The notes under the pieces are model-generated. The model saw only the letters and a list, made by a program, of their open reading frames with translations, had not been told where the DNA came from and did not search any database. The translations under genes and the position numbers were made by a program. Positions 7,712-16,568 of a stretch of DNA of 64,000 nucleotides are shown here, piece by piece. Source of the DNA: Pseudoalteromonas sp. MM1 (GTDB taxonomy: Bacteria > Pseudomonadota > Gammaproteobacteria > Enterobacterales > Alteromonadaceae); the NCBI RefSeq assembly GCF_030296835.1, contig NZ_AP027922.1, positions 1,550,001 to 1,614,000 on the forward strand. Reading direction: 5' to 3'. Every line of letters starts with the position of its first letter. Position 1 is the first letter of the stretch.

Positions 7712-10700
7712 ATGGCACAGCGTATGACTAAAATTACCCCAATTGCAGCATCTGTTGCACTCACACTAGGTTTAGCGGGTTGTGGTTCAGACAACGACAG
7801 AAACACTTATGTTCCTCCAGTTGAATCTGTTACTTCATCTGATGACGCGCAATTTAACGTAGAAATAACAGGTAAAGCTGTTAAAGGCGCGATGAAAGGT
7901 GCCGTTGTTAGCGTGATGACACTTGATGAAACTGGGCAAAGTGTTCCAGTTGCATTTAGATTAGAAGCATCAGCAGAAGCAGAAACATTCACTGGAGAAG
8001 CAACGTCGCAAGATGCGGCAGATGCGGCAGTGGAAGCAAGTAAAATTGCAGGTAACCCTGATGCGCTAGTAACTGGCGATAATGGCAGCTACAGCATTTA
8101 CCTTGAAGATGACTTTACAGGCCCTGTATATATTACAGTTGCTACAGCTGAAGAAGGTGATGAGAGTTATTTACGTTGTGATGCTTACGTTGGTTGTGGA
8201 ACTTACGATGAAGCGCCAGAAGCAGACGATGTAAACGATGGTGATACTAACATTGAGTTTGGTGAATGGTATAAAGCAGACCTAGAGCTTTCGGTTGTTA
8301 AATATATTGCAGCAGCAGAAGCCGATGCGTCTGGTGCAAGTGGTGCAGCAGGTGATGCAAACGTTGCACGTTCGTTTAAAGCAAATGTTACCTTTTTAAC
8401 GACACTAGTTGCTCAAGCACTACTTGAAGCTGGTGACGATGTTGATGCCGATGCAATTGCATCAACAAGCTTAAATACGGTTATTCAAGTAATGGGCCCA
8501 GATGCAGCTGTATTATTGTCGGCGCTTATTGGTGATTTATCTAACGGTGGTGCAGTTGATTTAAGTGATGTAGACGGTGAAGAAGCACTTTCACAAGGTG
8601 TATTAGCAATTGCTCAGCTGTCGTCATCTATTCAAGGCTTATCTTCAATTAGCGAAGTAATGACTAGCATTAAAGAGGGTATTAAAGCAGGTACTTTAAG
8701 CACAACCGACGTTGCAGCTACACTGCAAGCTGCGGTTAGAAGTACCGCAAGTGTGTTTGTTGCAATTGCAACAGGTGATGAAGCAGCAATTAAAACAGCC
8801 CTTGAAGCGGCTTATGCGGCTAAGATCCCAGCTCCTACGGCAGCACAGATAGCTGCATTTGCACAAAATTCTGCAGGCATTGCAACTAAAGCAAAAGCTG
8901 CAAAAGACAACGCAGTTAAAAATGGCGCAGCAACTGATGCAGAACTAGCAGAGCTTGCAGGTACTGTGCAAGAAGCCTTAGAAGAGCTTGGTTGTACGGG
9001 CGATGAATGTGCTGCAGGTGATGACTTTTTTGCAGATTTAGCGGTTGCTTTATCAGCACAAATTGATGCATCTTCTACTGAGCTTACAGAACTTCAAGCA
9101 TCGGTAGATGCTGCTGAAGCAATGCTTGCTGATGTTCAAGCTCTAGGCGGTGATGCAATTACCGATGCCGATACTGCAATTGCATTTGTTGCAGCTGTGG
9201 CAGCGCTTGAAAACGAAGCAGAAGCTGCTGACTTATCAAATATGGCTGATATTTTATATGTTAAATCACAGGGCTATGTTAGCACGGCTTCTTTACTTGT
9301 AGCTCAAAGCTCTGACTACCAAGGTGTACTTGATACTGCAACTGATTTGCAAGACGCAGCCTTAGAAGAAGTAGAAAACCTAAGTGATTACGATGCAGCA
9401 ATTGCGCAGTTAGTAATTGATGCGCAAGACGCTATTACTGATTACGAGGTTGAAGTAGCAGCCGCTAAAGAAGTTGCTATGAACACTGCCGATGTTGCAG
9501 GTGAAAAGAAAACAGCTGCTAATACTGCAGAAGCTGCTTCAACAAGTGCGCTTGATGCTGCACAAGCTGCTGTTGACTCGGGTGACGATGCTCAAGCAAC
9601 GGTTGCTTTAGTTGATGCTGCGGTTACTGCTGCTTCTGATTTTTCTGCTGCTGTAGATGCGCTTGAACTTGCGATTGAACAAGCTTTAGAAGCAGCAACT
9701 GAATATAAAGCTGTAGCAGTGACTGAAGCTGATACGGCTGAAGCTGATGACTTAATTGCAAGCGCAAATACGATGGCTGAAGCAGCACAAATACAAGCTG
9801 ATCTTGCAAACGAGCAACTTGTAACAGCGCTCAGCTTACAAGCAGAAGCAGACCTTGCAGTAGCTACAGCATCTGTTAAAGAAACGTCAATGTCACTTTC
9901 TACAATGACGGTATTAACAAGCACGGGTGGCGATGCACTTTACGATACAGCTGAAGTGTTATTTGATGTGTTTGAAGAGCTTGCCGACATGGGGAATTCT
10001 GGTGAAGGTACGTCAACAACTCACCCTGAGTGGGACTACGATTACAGCCTAGACGACTTAACGCTAATGCTTACAAACTCAACAACTGGTAGCGAGATCA
10101 CTGCATCAGCAGCGTATCAAGATGACCAGCTTGTTGTTGCTTGGGGTGGCATGCTAGAGACCGACAGCGATGCAACAGTAGAGCTTGTAACAGGTGAGGC
10201 TGCAGCTGCACTTGAAGAGTGTCAAGCATTTGCTGATGGTACTATTACCGATTCAACACAAATTGATTCGTGTTTAGTATTTACCTTTGACGGTGCTGTA
10301 ACCGCAGATACGATTGACGATGCTGAGCTGACTATGGCGCAAGCATGGAACCGTGTTGAGATTATGGACGGTGACTCAGGCTTTATGGGTACGCTAAACC
10401 TTAGCGGTATGGAAGAAACCGATTCTGCAATGTTAGAACTAGCAGGTATGTCTGGCGACTTAGACTTTAGCGTAATGTCTGAAGTGGATAGCAGTGGTGA
10501 TGAAGATATGACCATGCTTGAAATAAAAGTTAATGGTGACGCTGCAATGGGTTACACGCTATCTATGTCGGGTACTGAGTCAGCTGGCTACATGGGCGAC
10601 GTTAAAGCAATGTACGACGGCATGATGATGACCTTTGGTACAGCAACTAAAGTTACAAATGGTGTTTCGATTACTTACATTGATGATGAAGTAATTGAGT

Positions 10701-10735
10701 ACACAGATGTGACTTTAATTGACTCATCTAACTAA
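7712..10735 (+). CDS. Large alanine-rich acidic lipoprotein of unknown function
   Basis: I do not recognise a named family. The 1007-residue product has a lipoprotein signal ending in LAGC (lipidated Cys24). A segment V-K-G-A-M-K-G-A-V-V-S-V (about 57-70) resembles transthyretin- or CNA-B-like beta domains. A Cys156-x5-Cys162-Gly motif is followed by Asp/Asn-rich residues and a FGEWY stretch. Residues about 330-720 are extremely rich in Ala, Asp and Glu and probably helical or coiled-coil. The last 280 residues look beta-rich. AAGGAG lies 7 bp before the ATG. A terminator follows, then a beta-barrel gene and a second lipoprotein with the same Cys motif. It is probably an outer-membrane or surface protein. 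Confidence 0.75.
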   Translation: MAQRMTKITPIAASVALTLGLAGCGSDNDRNTYVPPVESVTSSDDAQFNVEITGKAVKGAMKGAVVSVMTLDETGQSVPVAFRLEASAEAETFTGEATSQDAADAAVEASKIAGNPDALVTGDNGSYSIYLEDDFTGPVYITVATAEEGDESYLRCDAYVGCGTYDEAPEADDVNDGDTNIEFGEWYKADLELSVVKYIAAAEADASGASGAAGDANVARSFKANVTFLTTLVAQALLEAGDDVDADAIASTSLNTVIQVMGPDAAVLLSALIGDLSNGGAVDLSDVDGEEALSQGVLAIAQLSSSIQGLSSISEVMTSIKEGIKAGTLSTTDVAATLQAAVRSTASVFVAIATGDEAAIKTALEAAYAAKIPAPTAAQIAAFAQNSAGIATKAKAAKDNAVKNGAATDAELAELAGTVQEALEELGCTGDECAAGDDFFADLAVALSAQIDASSTELTELQASVDAAEAMLADVQALGGDAITDADTAIAFVAAVAALENEAEAADLSNMADILYVKSQGYVSTASLLVAQSSDYQGVLDTATDLQDAALEEVENLSDYDAAIAQLVIDAQDAITDYEVEVAAAKEVAMNTADVAGEKKTAANTAEAASTSALDAAQAAVDSGDDAQATVALVDAAVTAASDFSAAVDALELAIEQALEAATEYKAVAVTEADTAEADDLIASANTMAEAAQIQADLANEQLVTALSLQAEADLAVATASVKETSMSLSTMTVLTSTGGDALYDTAEVLFDVFEELADMGNSGEGTSTTHPEWDYDYSLDDLTLMLTNSTTGSEITASAAYQDDQLVVAWGGMLETDSDATVELVTGEAAAALEECQAFADGTITDSTQIDSCLVFTFDGAVTADTIDDAELTMAQAWNRVEIMDGDSGFMGTLNLSGMEETDSAMLELAGMSGDLDFSVMSEVDSSGDEDMTMLEIKVNGDAAMGYTLSMSGTESAGYMGDVKAMYDGMMMTFGTATKVTNGVSITYIDDEVIEYTDVTLIDSSN

Positions 10736-10750
10736 TACTTAAACTATAAA

Positions 10751-10782
10751 AGGGAAAAGCGCTGCGCTTTTCCCTTTTTTTA
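10751..10782 (+). terminator. Intrinsic terminator after the 1007-residue lipoprotein gene
   Basis: The stem AGGGAAAAGCGC/GCGCTTTTCCCT with a minimal loop is followed by seven T residues. It separates the first lipoprotein gene from the barrel gene 18 bp further on, so expression of the trio is probably uneven. Confidence 0.9.
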
Positions 10783-10799
10783 TAGAAAGCGATTAAATT

Positions 10800-11891
10800 A
10801 TGAAAAAAAAAATTCTCTTGTTAGGATTTTCAACTGCTCTACTTTCACCTCTAGCTTCTGCAAATAATCAATTTCAAATATTTACTCACTTTGACGCCGA
10901 AATTTACACTGAGGCACAGCCAGTACAAGCATTTGTAGATGATTTTGACGAGCCTATTAAGTCTGGCGATAGTGCATTTACTTATAATATTTTTGAAATT
11001 GGGGTAGGTTACAACAACTTTAAAGTTGGTCTGCAAAGCCGCTATGACTATGTACTTAACTTTGATCCAGACACTGCACTTTATACATATTTAGAAAAAA
11101 ACGATTTACCCTTTGAAGAGCGATTTTACACGTACCAATTAGATGCAAAACAAGTTACCTCTAATGGGGTATTTGTTTCATACGATTTTAAGTTTTTAGA
11201 TAAAAACGCGTTAACTATCACACCTAAAGTGTCTGTGTTTGCTAGTACACATTTTCAAGATGCCTCTGTAGATGGGCGAATATTTAGTGACGATGTTGAA
11301 GGTAGCATTACAGCTGATTATAATTTTTCGAAAGATATTTTATTTAAAAAATTTACCCCCTCTGAAAACCCAGAAGGCTTAGGTTATAGCTTAGATATTT
11401 TTGCTGATTGGCAAGTAAATGACGATTTAAAAGTAGGCCTAAGTGTAAAAGATCTACTTTATAAAACTGATTTTGATGATACCGGCTCGGTAAAAGGGCA
11501 AACAACAGAAATTCCTTTTAGTGAAGATGAGAATGGGAGTGTTGTATCAACACCTACTGTGTCACTACAAACATCTGCTTTTGGTAATACCCAGTCGCAC
11601 ACACTTGATATGGAAATGCGTATTACCGCTTTTGCTGATTACAGAATTAACTCTCGATATTCAACTGCGCTAACAATAAAACAATATGACGAAGATACGT
11701 TTAGCCAGCTAAAAGGACGTATTCATTTTTGGGATCATTGGAAAGTACAAGCTGGCTATGAAACAAAAAGTGAAGCGTTTTTAGTCGGAATTGAAAACGA
11801 GTACTTTGGCCTTAATTTACAAACCGACAGCTTAGATTTAGATAAAGCTTATTATGCGAATGTAAATTGGTACATGAACATTAAGTTTTAA
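10800..11891 (+). CDS. Predicted outer-membrane beta-barrel protein, unknown function
   Basis: The 363-residue product has a classical signal peptide (basic start, hydrophobic core, cleavage likely after Ala-Ser-Ala at residue 21). The mature part is rich in alternating hydrophobic/polar strands with many Tyr and Phe. It ends in a strand with terminal Phe (NVNWYMNIKF), the usual signal for Bam-dependent outer-membrane insertion. No named porin family is recognised. It lies between two lipoprotein genes that share a Cys motif and is only 3 bp from the second, so the barrel and that lipoprotein are probably co-translated partners. No strong ribosome-binding site is visible. Confidence 0.7.
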   Translation: MKKKILLLGFSTALLSPLASANNQFQIFTHFDAEIYTEAQPVQAFVDDFDEPIKSGDSAFTYNIFEIGVGYNNFKVGLQSRYDYVLNFDPDTALYTYLEKNDLPFEERFYTYQLDAKQVTSNGVFVSYDFKFLDKNALTITPKVSVFASTHFQDASVDGRIFSDDVEGSITADYNFSKDILFKKFTPSENPEGLGYSLDIFADWQVNDDLKVGLSVKDLLYKTDFDDTGSVKGQTTEIPFSEDENGSVVSTPTVSLQTSAFGNTQSHTLDMEMRITAFADYRINSRYSTALTIKQYDEDTFSQLKGRIHFWDHWKVQAGYETKSEAFLVGIENEYFGLNLQTDSLDLDKAYYANVNWYMNIKF

Positions 11892-11900
11892 GGAATGAAG

Positions 11901-13778
11901 ATGTTAAAAAAACTTTTACCTTTGTCAGTTGCTGTAGCGCTTAGTGGCTGTGGCGGCTCTTCAAATGATAGTAATGACGAAGTGGTTGAAATAAGCGTTG
12001 CATCTACTTCTACCGTAAACTTTTATGTGCCTCAGTGGCAATCAGCTAAAGGTACGCTTAATCAATTAGACAGCCAAGGCAATGTCGTTGAATCTGTTGC
12101 AGTTGAAAATATAAATACCGCTAGCGTGAGCGTATCGCCTCTTAATTTTTATACATTTGAATTTATACCTGACGATAGTGCTTTGCCATGCCCACGCTTT
12201 ACAGGCTGCGGCAGAACGTTGCGCGGCGATGTAAACGATATAAACGAGAACCGTTTAATTGATTTTGAAGAGATAACCGGTGTTAATTTAAATTATGCCG
12301 CCCGTGCTTATGTTGCGCCTGGCGTTAATGAGGTGTTTTTCTCGCCTTTAAGTACTGTAATTAATGAAGCTAATATTGATGCTACTCTTGCTAGTTTATC
12401 GGCAAGCCCGTTTTATCAACTCACACACAGTAACTTAAGTAATACCTTAGAGGCTGAAATTGTTGCTAATGCATTTACCTATGGTGCAATTGTAGCTGGC
12501 GTGGCTGTTGATGACTTTGATTTAGCTACTGCATTTAATGATTTTATTACCGAGCAGGATGACACCAGTGCTTGGCAAACCTACAGTAATTTAGCTGATC
12601 AATACATTGCAGATAACCTTTACAGTGAACAAGGCAATGGTTTAATTCAAAGTGTAGCTGGTCAAGTTAAGCAAACTATTGCCAGTGTGACTAGTTACAC
12701 TAATTGGCAACAAAAAGTCGAATCTGAGCAACTACTAGAGTCACGCGAATTACTTGAAAATGTAAGAGATGTACTTGGTGTTGTTCGTTTACAAGACACA
12801 ACCTACGCTGACGATTTAGACGTAAAACTTGAGCAATTAGAAAGCGCACTTGATGATGATACTCAAAAAGCAATTACTGTACTTGCTGAAGTAATTAATG
12901 AAGTACTCATTAATTACTCGCCGCTTGCGGAAGTTTCAGCAAGCGAAGGGCAGTACACGTTACGCAATCTTGATATTAGTTACTCTACATCACCCTACGA
13001 ATGGCTAATTACAGGTACTTATGACGGTTTGCCTGTAAATATAGAGATGTCTATTCCTACCTTTAGAGTCAGTGGCGTACTCGGTGATAAAGTGGAAGGG
13101 GTAATGAGTGCTTTTGTTGTTAACGGCGATACGCGTTTAGATGTTGATGTAAGTGAGTTGCTGGTTGAATTTGATGGGACAAGTGAGCAAAGTGAATTAT
13201 TACCCGATGCGCAAACAGGTATCGCTAATATTACAACTGATGTTGTTATTGCTAAGCAATCTGGTGAGCTTACAGGTGAGTTATCATTAGATCTAAATCG
13301 ATTTGTTACTGCTTTTGCACAGGAAGTGACCTCTTTATCTGCATTTGATTTTGAAGGGCAGTTTCAAAGTGATATTCAAACGACACCTTTTCATATTACG
13401 GCATTAGAAGCATCGCCACTCACTGGTGAGGAAAACGATGATTTAATGTTTGGCTTAGGGCTAGCTTTGCCGTTGGGTGGTGCGAGTGATTTTAGCTTAG
13501 CGTATGTAGGAGATGTTATTGATTTATCGCAGCTTACCAGTAGTGATGTTTTTATTAGCGTAAAACAAAAAGCCTTAGATTTGCGTATTAGAGAAGTAAA
13601 TAGCAACATTAGTTTAACTGCAAAAGGTGAAAACGGTCGCTGGCTAGATGTTAAACAGGCGGGCAGCAATTACAGCGGTGGCTTGTATTTAGGCGATACA
13701 AAAATTGCAGATGTAACCGCAGTACGTGGTATTCCAGGGGTATTATTTCCTAATGGTGACTTTGAGTCGTTATTTTAA
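11901..13778 (+). CDS. Lipoprotein of unknown function with Cys-x5-Cys-Gly module
   Basis: This is a lipoprotein of about 625 residues with lipobox LSGC (Cys17). Two ATGs compete. The one at 11895 touches the AAGGA ribosome-binding site (11890-11894). The one at 11901 has 6-bp spacing and is preferred. Near residues 97-103 a C-x5-C-G motif precedes D-V-N-D-x-N-x-x-x-I-D-F-E-E, an EF-hand-like acidic run. A hydrophobic F-F-S-P-L-S-T-V segment follows. The same order occurs in the 1007-residue lipoprotein upstream. Function is unknown. The start lies 3-9 bp after the barrel gene, and a strong terminator follows. Confidence 0.72.
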   Translation: MLKKLLPLSVAVALSGCGGSSNDSNDEVVEISVASTSTVNFYVPQWQSAKGTLNQLDSQGNVVESVAVENINTASVSVSPLNFYTFEFIPDDSALPCPRFTGCGRTLRGDVNDINENRLIDFEEITGVNLNYAARAYVAPGVNEVFFSPLSTVINEANIDATLASLSASPFYQLTHSNLSNTLEAEIVANAFTYGAIVAGVAVDDFDLATAFNDFITEQDDTSAWQTYSNLADQYIADNLYSEQGNGLIQSVAGQVKQTIASVTSYTNWQQKVESEQLLESRELLENVRDVLGVVRLQDTTYADDLDVKLEQLESALDDDTQKAITVLAEVINEVLINYSPLAEVSASEGQYTLRNLDISYSTSPYEWLITGTYDGLPVNIEMSIPTFRVSGVLGDKVEGVMSAFVVNGDTRLDVDVSELLVEFDGTSEQSELLPDAQTGIANITTDVVIAKQSGELTGELSLDLNRFVTAFAQEVTSLSAFDFEGQFQSDIQTTPFHITALEASPLTGEENDDLMFGLGLALPLGGASDFSLAYVGDVIDLSQLTSSDVFISVKQKALDLRIREVNSNISLTAKGENGRWLDVKQAGSNYSGGLYLGDTKIADVTAVRGIPGVLFPNGDFESLF

Positions 13779-13802
13779 TAGCGGTTTAAACCTAAACTTA
13801 AG

Positions 13803-13837
13803 CCCAGCAAGTTGCACATACTTGCTGGGTTTTTTTA
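13803..13837 (+). terminator. Intrinsic terminator closing the lipoprotein-barrel locus
   Basis: A 10-bp perfect stem, CCCAGCAAGT and ACTTGCTGGG, with a 7-base loop is followed by a run of seven T residues. Confidence 0.93.
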
Positions 13838-13880
13838 TTACTCGTGCTTATATACTGCTAACTAAGCAAATTTGCATAAG

Positions 13881-15095
13881 CTATAATAGCTCTATTTCTA
13901 CGGTTTCGTCTTTCGCAATATTGCCACTTTCGGCTGGTACCACAATAAGGCAATTTGCTTGACTAAGCGATGAAAGCACCCCCGAACCTTGTTTGTTTAT
14001 AGGCGTTACCAGCAGATTATTGTTTTCGTCGGTGCTGGCTATACCGCGTTGAAAGTCGGTACGGCCAGGGCGCTTTTTGATCAGCGCTGTGGTAGTTGCT
14101 TTTAAACGTAATTTAGCAGTATGTTCATTACCTGAAAGTTTTGTAAGAGCGGGTTTTACAAGTCGCTCAAGCGTAACGGCTGCCGATACGGGGTTACCTG
14201 GTAAACCAAAAAAGTAGCTGTTAGGTAATTTACCAAACGCAAAGGGTTTGCCCGGTTTCATGGCAATTTTCCAAAAGTGTATATCGCCAATTTCATTTAA
14301 TACTTCTTTGGTAAAATCGGCTTCACCAACTGATACACCACCAGAGCTAATTACAGCATCTGCCTGCTCATTTGCTTTTAAAAATGTATTTTTAATCAAG
14401 CTTTTATCATCAGCGATAATGCCAAAATCAATTACTTCTATATTGCTATCTTGCAGCTCGCTTAAAATAACTGCTCGATTACTTTCATAAATAGCGCCAG
14501 CGGGAAGCGCATTGCCGGGCTCTATAAGTTCATCCCCTGTAGAAAACACCGCAACTTTAAGTGTTTCATATACGCTTACTTGGCTAATGCCAATAGAGGC
14601 AAGTAAGCCTATATCGACTGCTTTTAGTTTTCTGCCTGCTTTAAAAACAATGCTGTCTATTGCAATGTCTTCGCCGGCAAAGCGCACATTATTATTGAGC
14701 TCAATATTACCCGTAAATGTTATTTTATCGTTATCTGCAGTGGCGTTTTCTTGCATCACGACTGCATTAGCGCCAGGTGGCAGTGCCGCGCCGGTCATTA
14801 TTCTAACGCATTGCCCGGCAGATAAAGTGCCTTCAAAGGTTTGCCCTGCAAACACGCTGCCTACTTGTTGATAGGTGGTTAGCCCTTCACTTAGGCATAG
14901 TGCATACCCATCCATTGCCGAATTATCGTGAGCAGGCACATTAATACTAGATTTAATATCACTTGCTAAAACACGGCCAGCGCTGCGCATAATAGAAATG
15001 GTTTCTGCTGCTTTATTGAAGCTAATAGCGCTTAGCATGTTACTTATTGCGGTTTCTACTGGTAATAAACCAGGTGCATTGCATACATCGTTCAT
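13881..15095 (-). CDS. moeA: Molybdopterin molybdenumtransferase MoeA
   Basis: MoeA inserts molybdenum into adenylated molybdopterin, the last step of Moco synthesis. The 404-residue length is typical. The N-terminal MoeA domain contains the signature VPAHDNSAMDGYAL near residues 53-66. The central MoCF-binding fold has FSTGDEL, SSGGVSVG and the GLPGNPVS loop, and a small C-terminal domain ends the protein. It is transcribed away from modA with only 47 bp between their starts, so the two must share a compact regulatory region. It fits with moeB and the moa cluster further along. Confidence 0.95.
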   Translation of the reverse strand: MNDVCNAPGLLPVETAISNMLSAISFNKAAETISIMRSAGRVLASDIKSSINVPAHDNSAMDGYALCLSEGLTTYQQVGSVFAGQTFEGTLSAGQCVRIMTGAALPPGANAVVMQENATADNDKITFTGNIELNNNVRFAGEDIAIDSIVFKAGRKLKAVDIGLLASIGISQVSVYETLKVAVFSTGDELIEPGNALPAGAIYESNRAVILSELQDSNIEVIDFGIIADDKSLIKNTFLKANEQADAVISSGGVSVGEADFTKEVLNEIGDIHFWKIAMKPGKPFAFGKLPNSYFFGLPGNPVSAAVTLERLVKPALTKLSGNEHTAKLRLKATTTALIKKRPGRTDFQRGIASTDENNNLLVTPINKQGSGVLSSLSQANCLIVVPAESGNIAKDETVEIELL

Positions 15096-15142
15096 ATATA
15101 TTGTTTTTTATAATGTGACTGATTTTTAAAACAATACTTATA

Positions 15143-15895
15143 ATGTTAAAGCTTTACAATACATGGTGTGGTTATTTGTTATTACTGTTAGTGGTATTTA
15201 GCAAGCCACTTAACGCAAAAGAAACACTGCATATCGCAGTGGCGAGCAATTTTAAACCTGTGCTGCAAACGCTGGTAACTAACCCAGCCCTGAAAAATAT
15301 TAATATTAAAATATCAGCTGCTTCTAGCGGCGTATTACACTCACAAATTATGCATGGAGCGCCTTACGATATTTTTTTATCAGCCGATGCGATGCGTCCA
15401 CAAGCACTTATCAAAGATGGTTTTGCCATCAAAGATAGCTTAACCACCTATGCAATAGGTTTATTAGCGCTTTGGCAGCCAAGCAACTCAATTATTAATA
15501 ATAAATTGGCTATTGCTAACCCTCGGTTTTCGCCTTATGGGCAATCATCAGCACACTATGCTAAAAACTATATAAAAACACCTTATGAGTTTGTGTATGC
15601 AAATAATATTACCCATGCGTTTCAGTTTGTAGAAACAGGTAATGCTGCTAAGGGTTTGGTCGCGTTATCTACGTTAAAGTCTGCGTATCGTAAAACTAAA
15701 AATAAAAAATACTTAAATTACTCGCTTATCGACACTGCAAAATATCCTCAAATAACACAGCAAGGCGTAATTATTAGCGCTTCTAAGCATTTAACAACAG
15801 CGAAAAAGTTTATGGCTTTTTTAAATGCTCCCTCAACCGAAAAAACATTATTAGAACTAGGCTACAAAGCAAAGGGAAGTGATGTTAGCAAGTGA
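15143..15895 (+). CDS. modA: Molybdate ABC transporter, periplasmic binding protein ModA
   Basis: ModA captures molybdate (or tungstate) in the periplasm. The 250-residue precursor has a signal peptide with likely cleavage after Leu-Asn-Ala (residue 25). The mature start is of the ModA type, I-A-V-A-S-N-F. The ISAASSGVLHSQIMHGAPYDIFLSA block is the conserved ligand-binding region. The gene begins the modABC operon and overlaps modB by 14 bp. A TATAAT at 15139-15144 overlaps the ATG, so the real promoter must lie further upstream, towards moeA. No clear ribosome-binding site is visible. Confidence 0.94.
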   Translation: MLKLYNTWCGYLLLLLVVFSKPLNAKETLHIAVASNFKPVLQTLVTNPALKNINIKISAASSGVLHSQIMHGAPYDIFLSADAMRPQALIKDGFAIKDSLTTYAIGLLALWQPSNSIINNKLAIANPRFSPYGQSSAHYAKNYIKTPYEFVYANNITHAFQFVETGNAAKGLVALSTLKSAYRKTKNKKYLNYSLIDTAKYPQITQQGVIISASKHLTTAKKFMAFLNAPSTEKTLLELGYKAKGSDVSK

Positions 15896-16568
15896 TATTA
15901 CGGCGCTGTGGCTTACAATTAAACTCGCCTTTATAACGGCCGCTATTTTGTTGATTATATGCATTCCGCTTGCATGGCAGTTGGCCAGTTATAAAGGTAA
16001 GTTAAAACCTATATTAGAAGCGCTTATAGCAATGCCTTTGGTGCTACCGCCTACGCTAATGGGGTTTTATTTATTGGTGTTGTTTTCACCTACTCATGCA
16101 TTTGGTCAGTTTTGGTTTTGGTTAACGGGGACGCAACTTGCGTTTAGTTTTCAGGGGGTGGTTATTGGCTCACTCTTTTATTCACTTCCTTTTGTGATGC
16201 AGCCGTTACTGGCTGGTTTTAAACAAATAAATACCACCTACAATCAAGCTGCAATTGCTTTGGGTATTAGCCCATTTAAACGATTTATGTATTTAACTTT
16301 ACCGCTATTAAAGCCAAGTATCGGCAGTGCCTTTGCGTTAGGTTTTGCCCATACATTAGGGGAATTTGGTCTAGTGCTTATGATTGGTGGCAATATACAA
16401 GGCGAAACCCAAGTGGTGTCTATTGCGTTGTACGACCATGTAGAGTCACTTAATTATGGGGCAGCTCATCAATTGTCATTGGTATTACTGGCCATTTCGT
16501 TTGCGTGTTTAGTGTTGTTGTTTAAATTTAATAAAACCGTGATAAACGGAGCTGCTAATCGTGCTTAA
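15882..16568 (+). CDS. modB: Molybdate ABC transporter permease ModB
   Basis: ModB is the inner-membrane channel of the molybdate importer. The roughly 228-residue protein has about five hydrophobic helices. The cytoplasmic coupling helix is visible in the QAAIALGISPFKRF region, followed by the family's FAHTLGEFG motif. The ATG at 15882 is chosen over the GTG one codon earlier because AAAGGG lies 5 bp before it. It overlaps the end of modA by 14 bp and modC by 8 bp, so the three genes are translationally coupled. Confidence 0.94.
   Translation: MLASDITALWLTIKLAFITAAILLIICIPLAWQLASYKGKLKPILEALIAMPLVLPPTLMGFYLLVLFSPTHAFGQFWFWLTGTQLAFSFQGVVIGSLFYSLPFVMQPLLAGFKQINTTYNQAAIALGISPFKRFMYLTLPLLKPSIGSAFALGFAHTLGEFGLVLMIGGNIQGETQVVSIALYDHVESLNYGAAHQLSLVLLAISFACLVLLFKFNKTVINGAANRA

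Noticed and set aside
9592..9924. Long reverse-strand open frame in the large lipoprotein gene
   Set aside because: It is a shadow of alanine-rich coding on the other strand and lacks a ribosome-binding site or recognisable product.
13726..13962. 78-codon forward open frame crossing the lipoprotein end and moeA end
   Set aside because: It runs through the terminator and overlaps two genes. There is no ribosome-binding site and no recognisable product.
15139..15144. Perfect TATAAT before modA
   Set aside because: It overlaps the modA start codon and so cannot be its -10 element.
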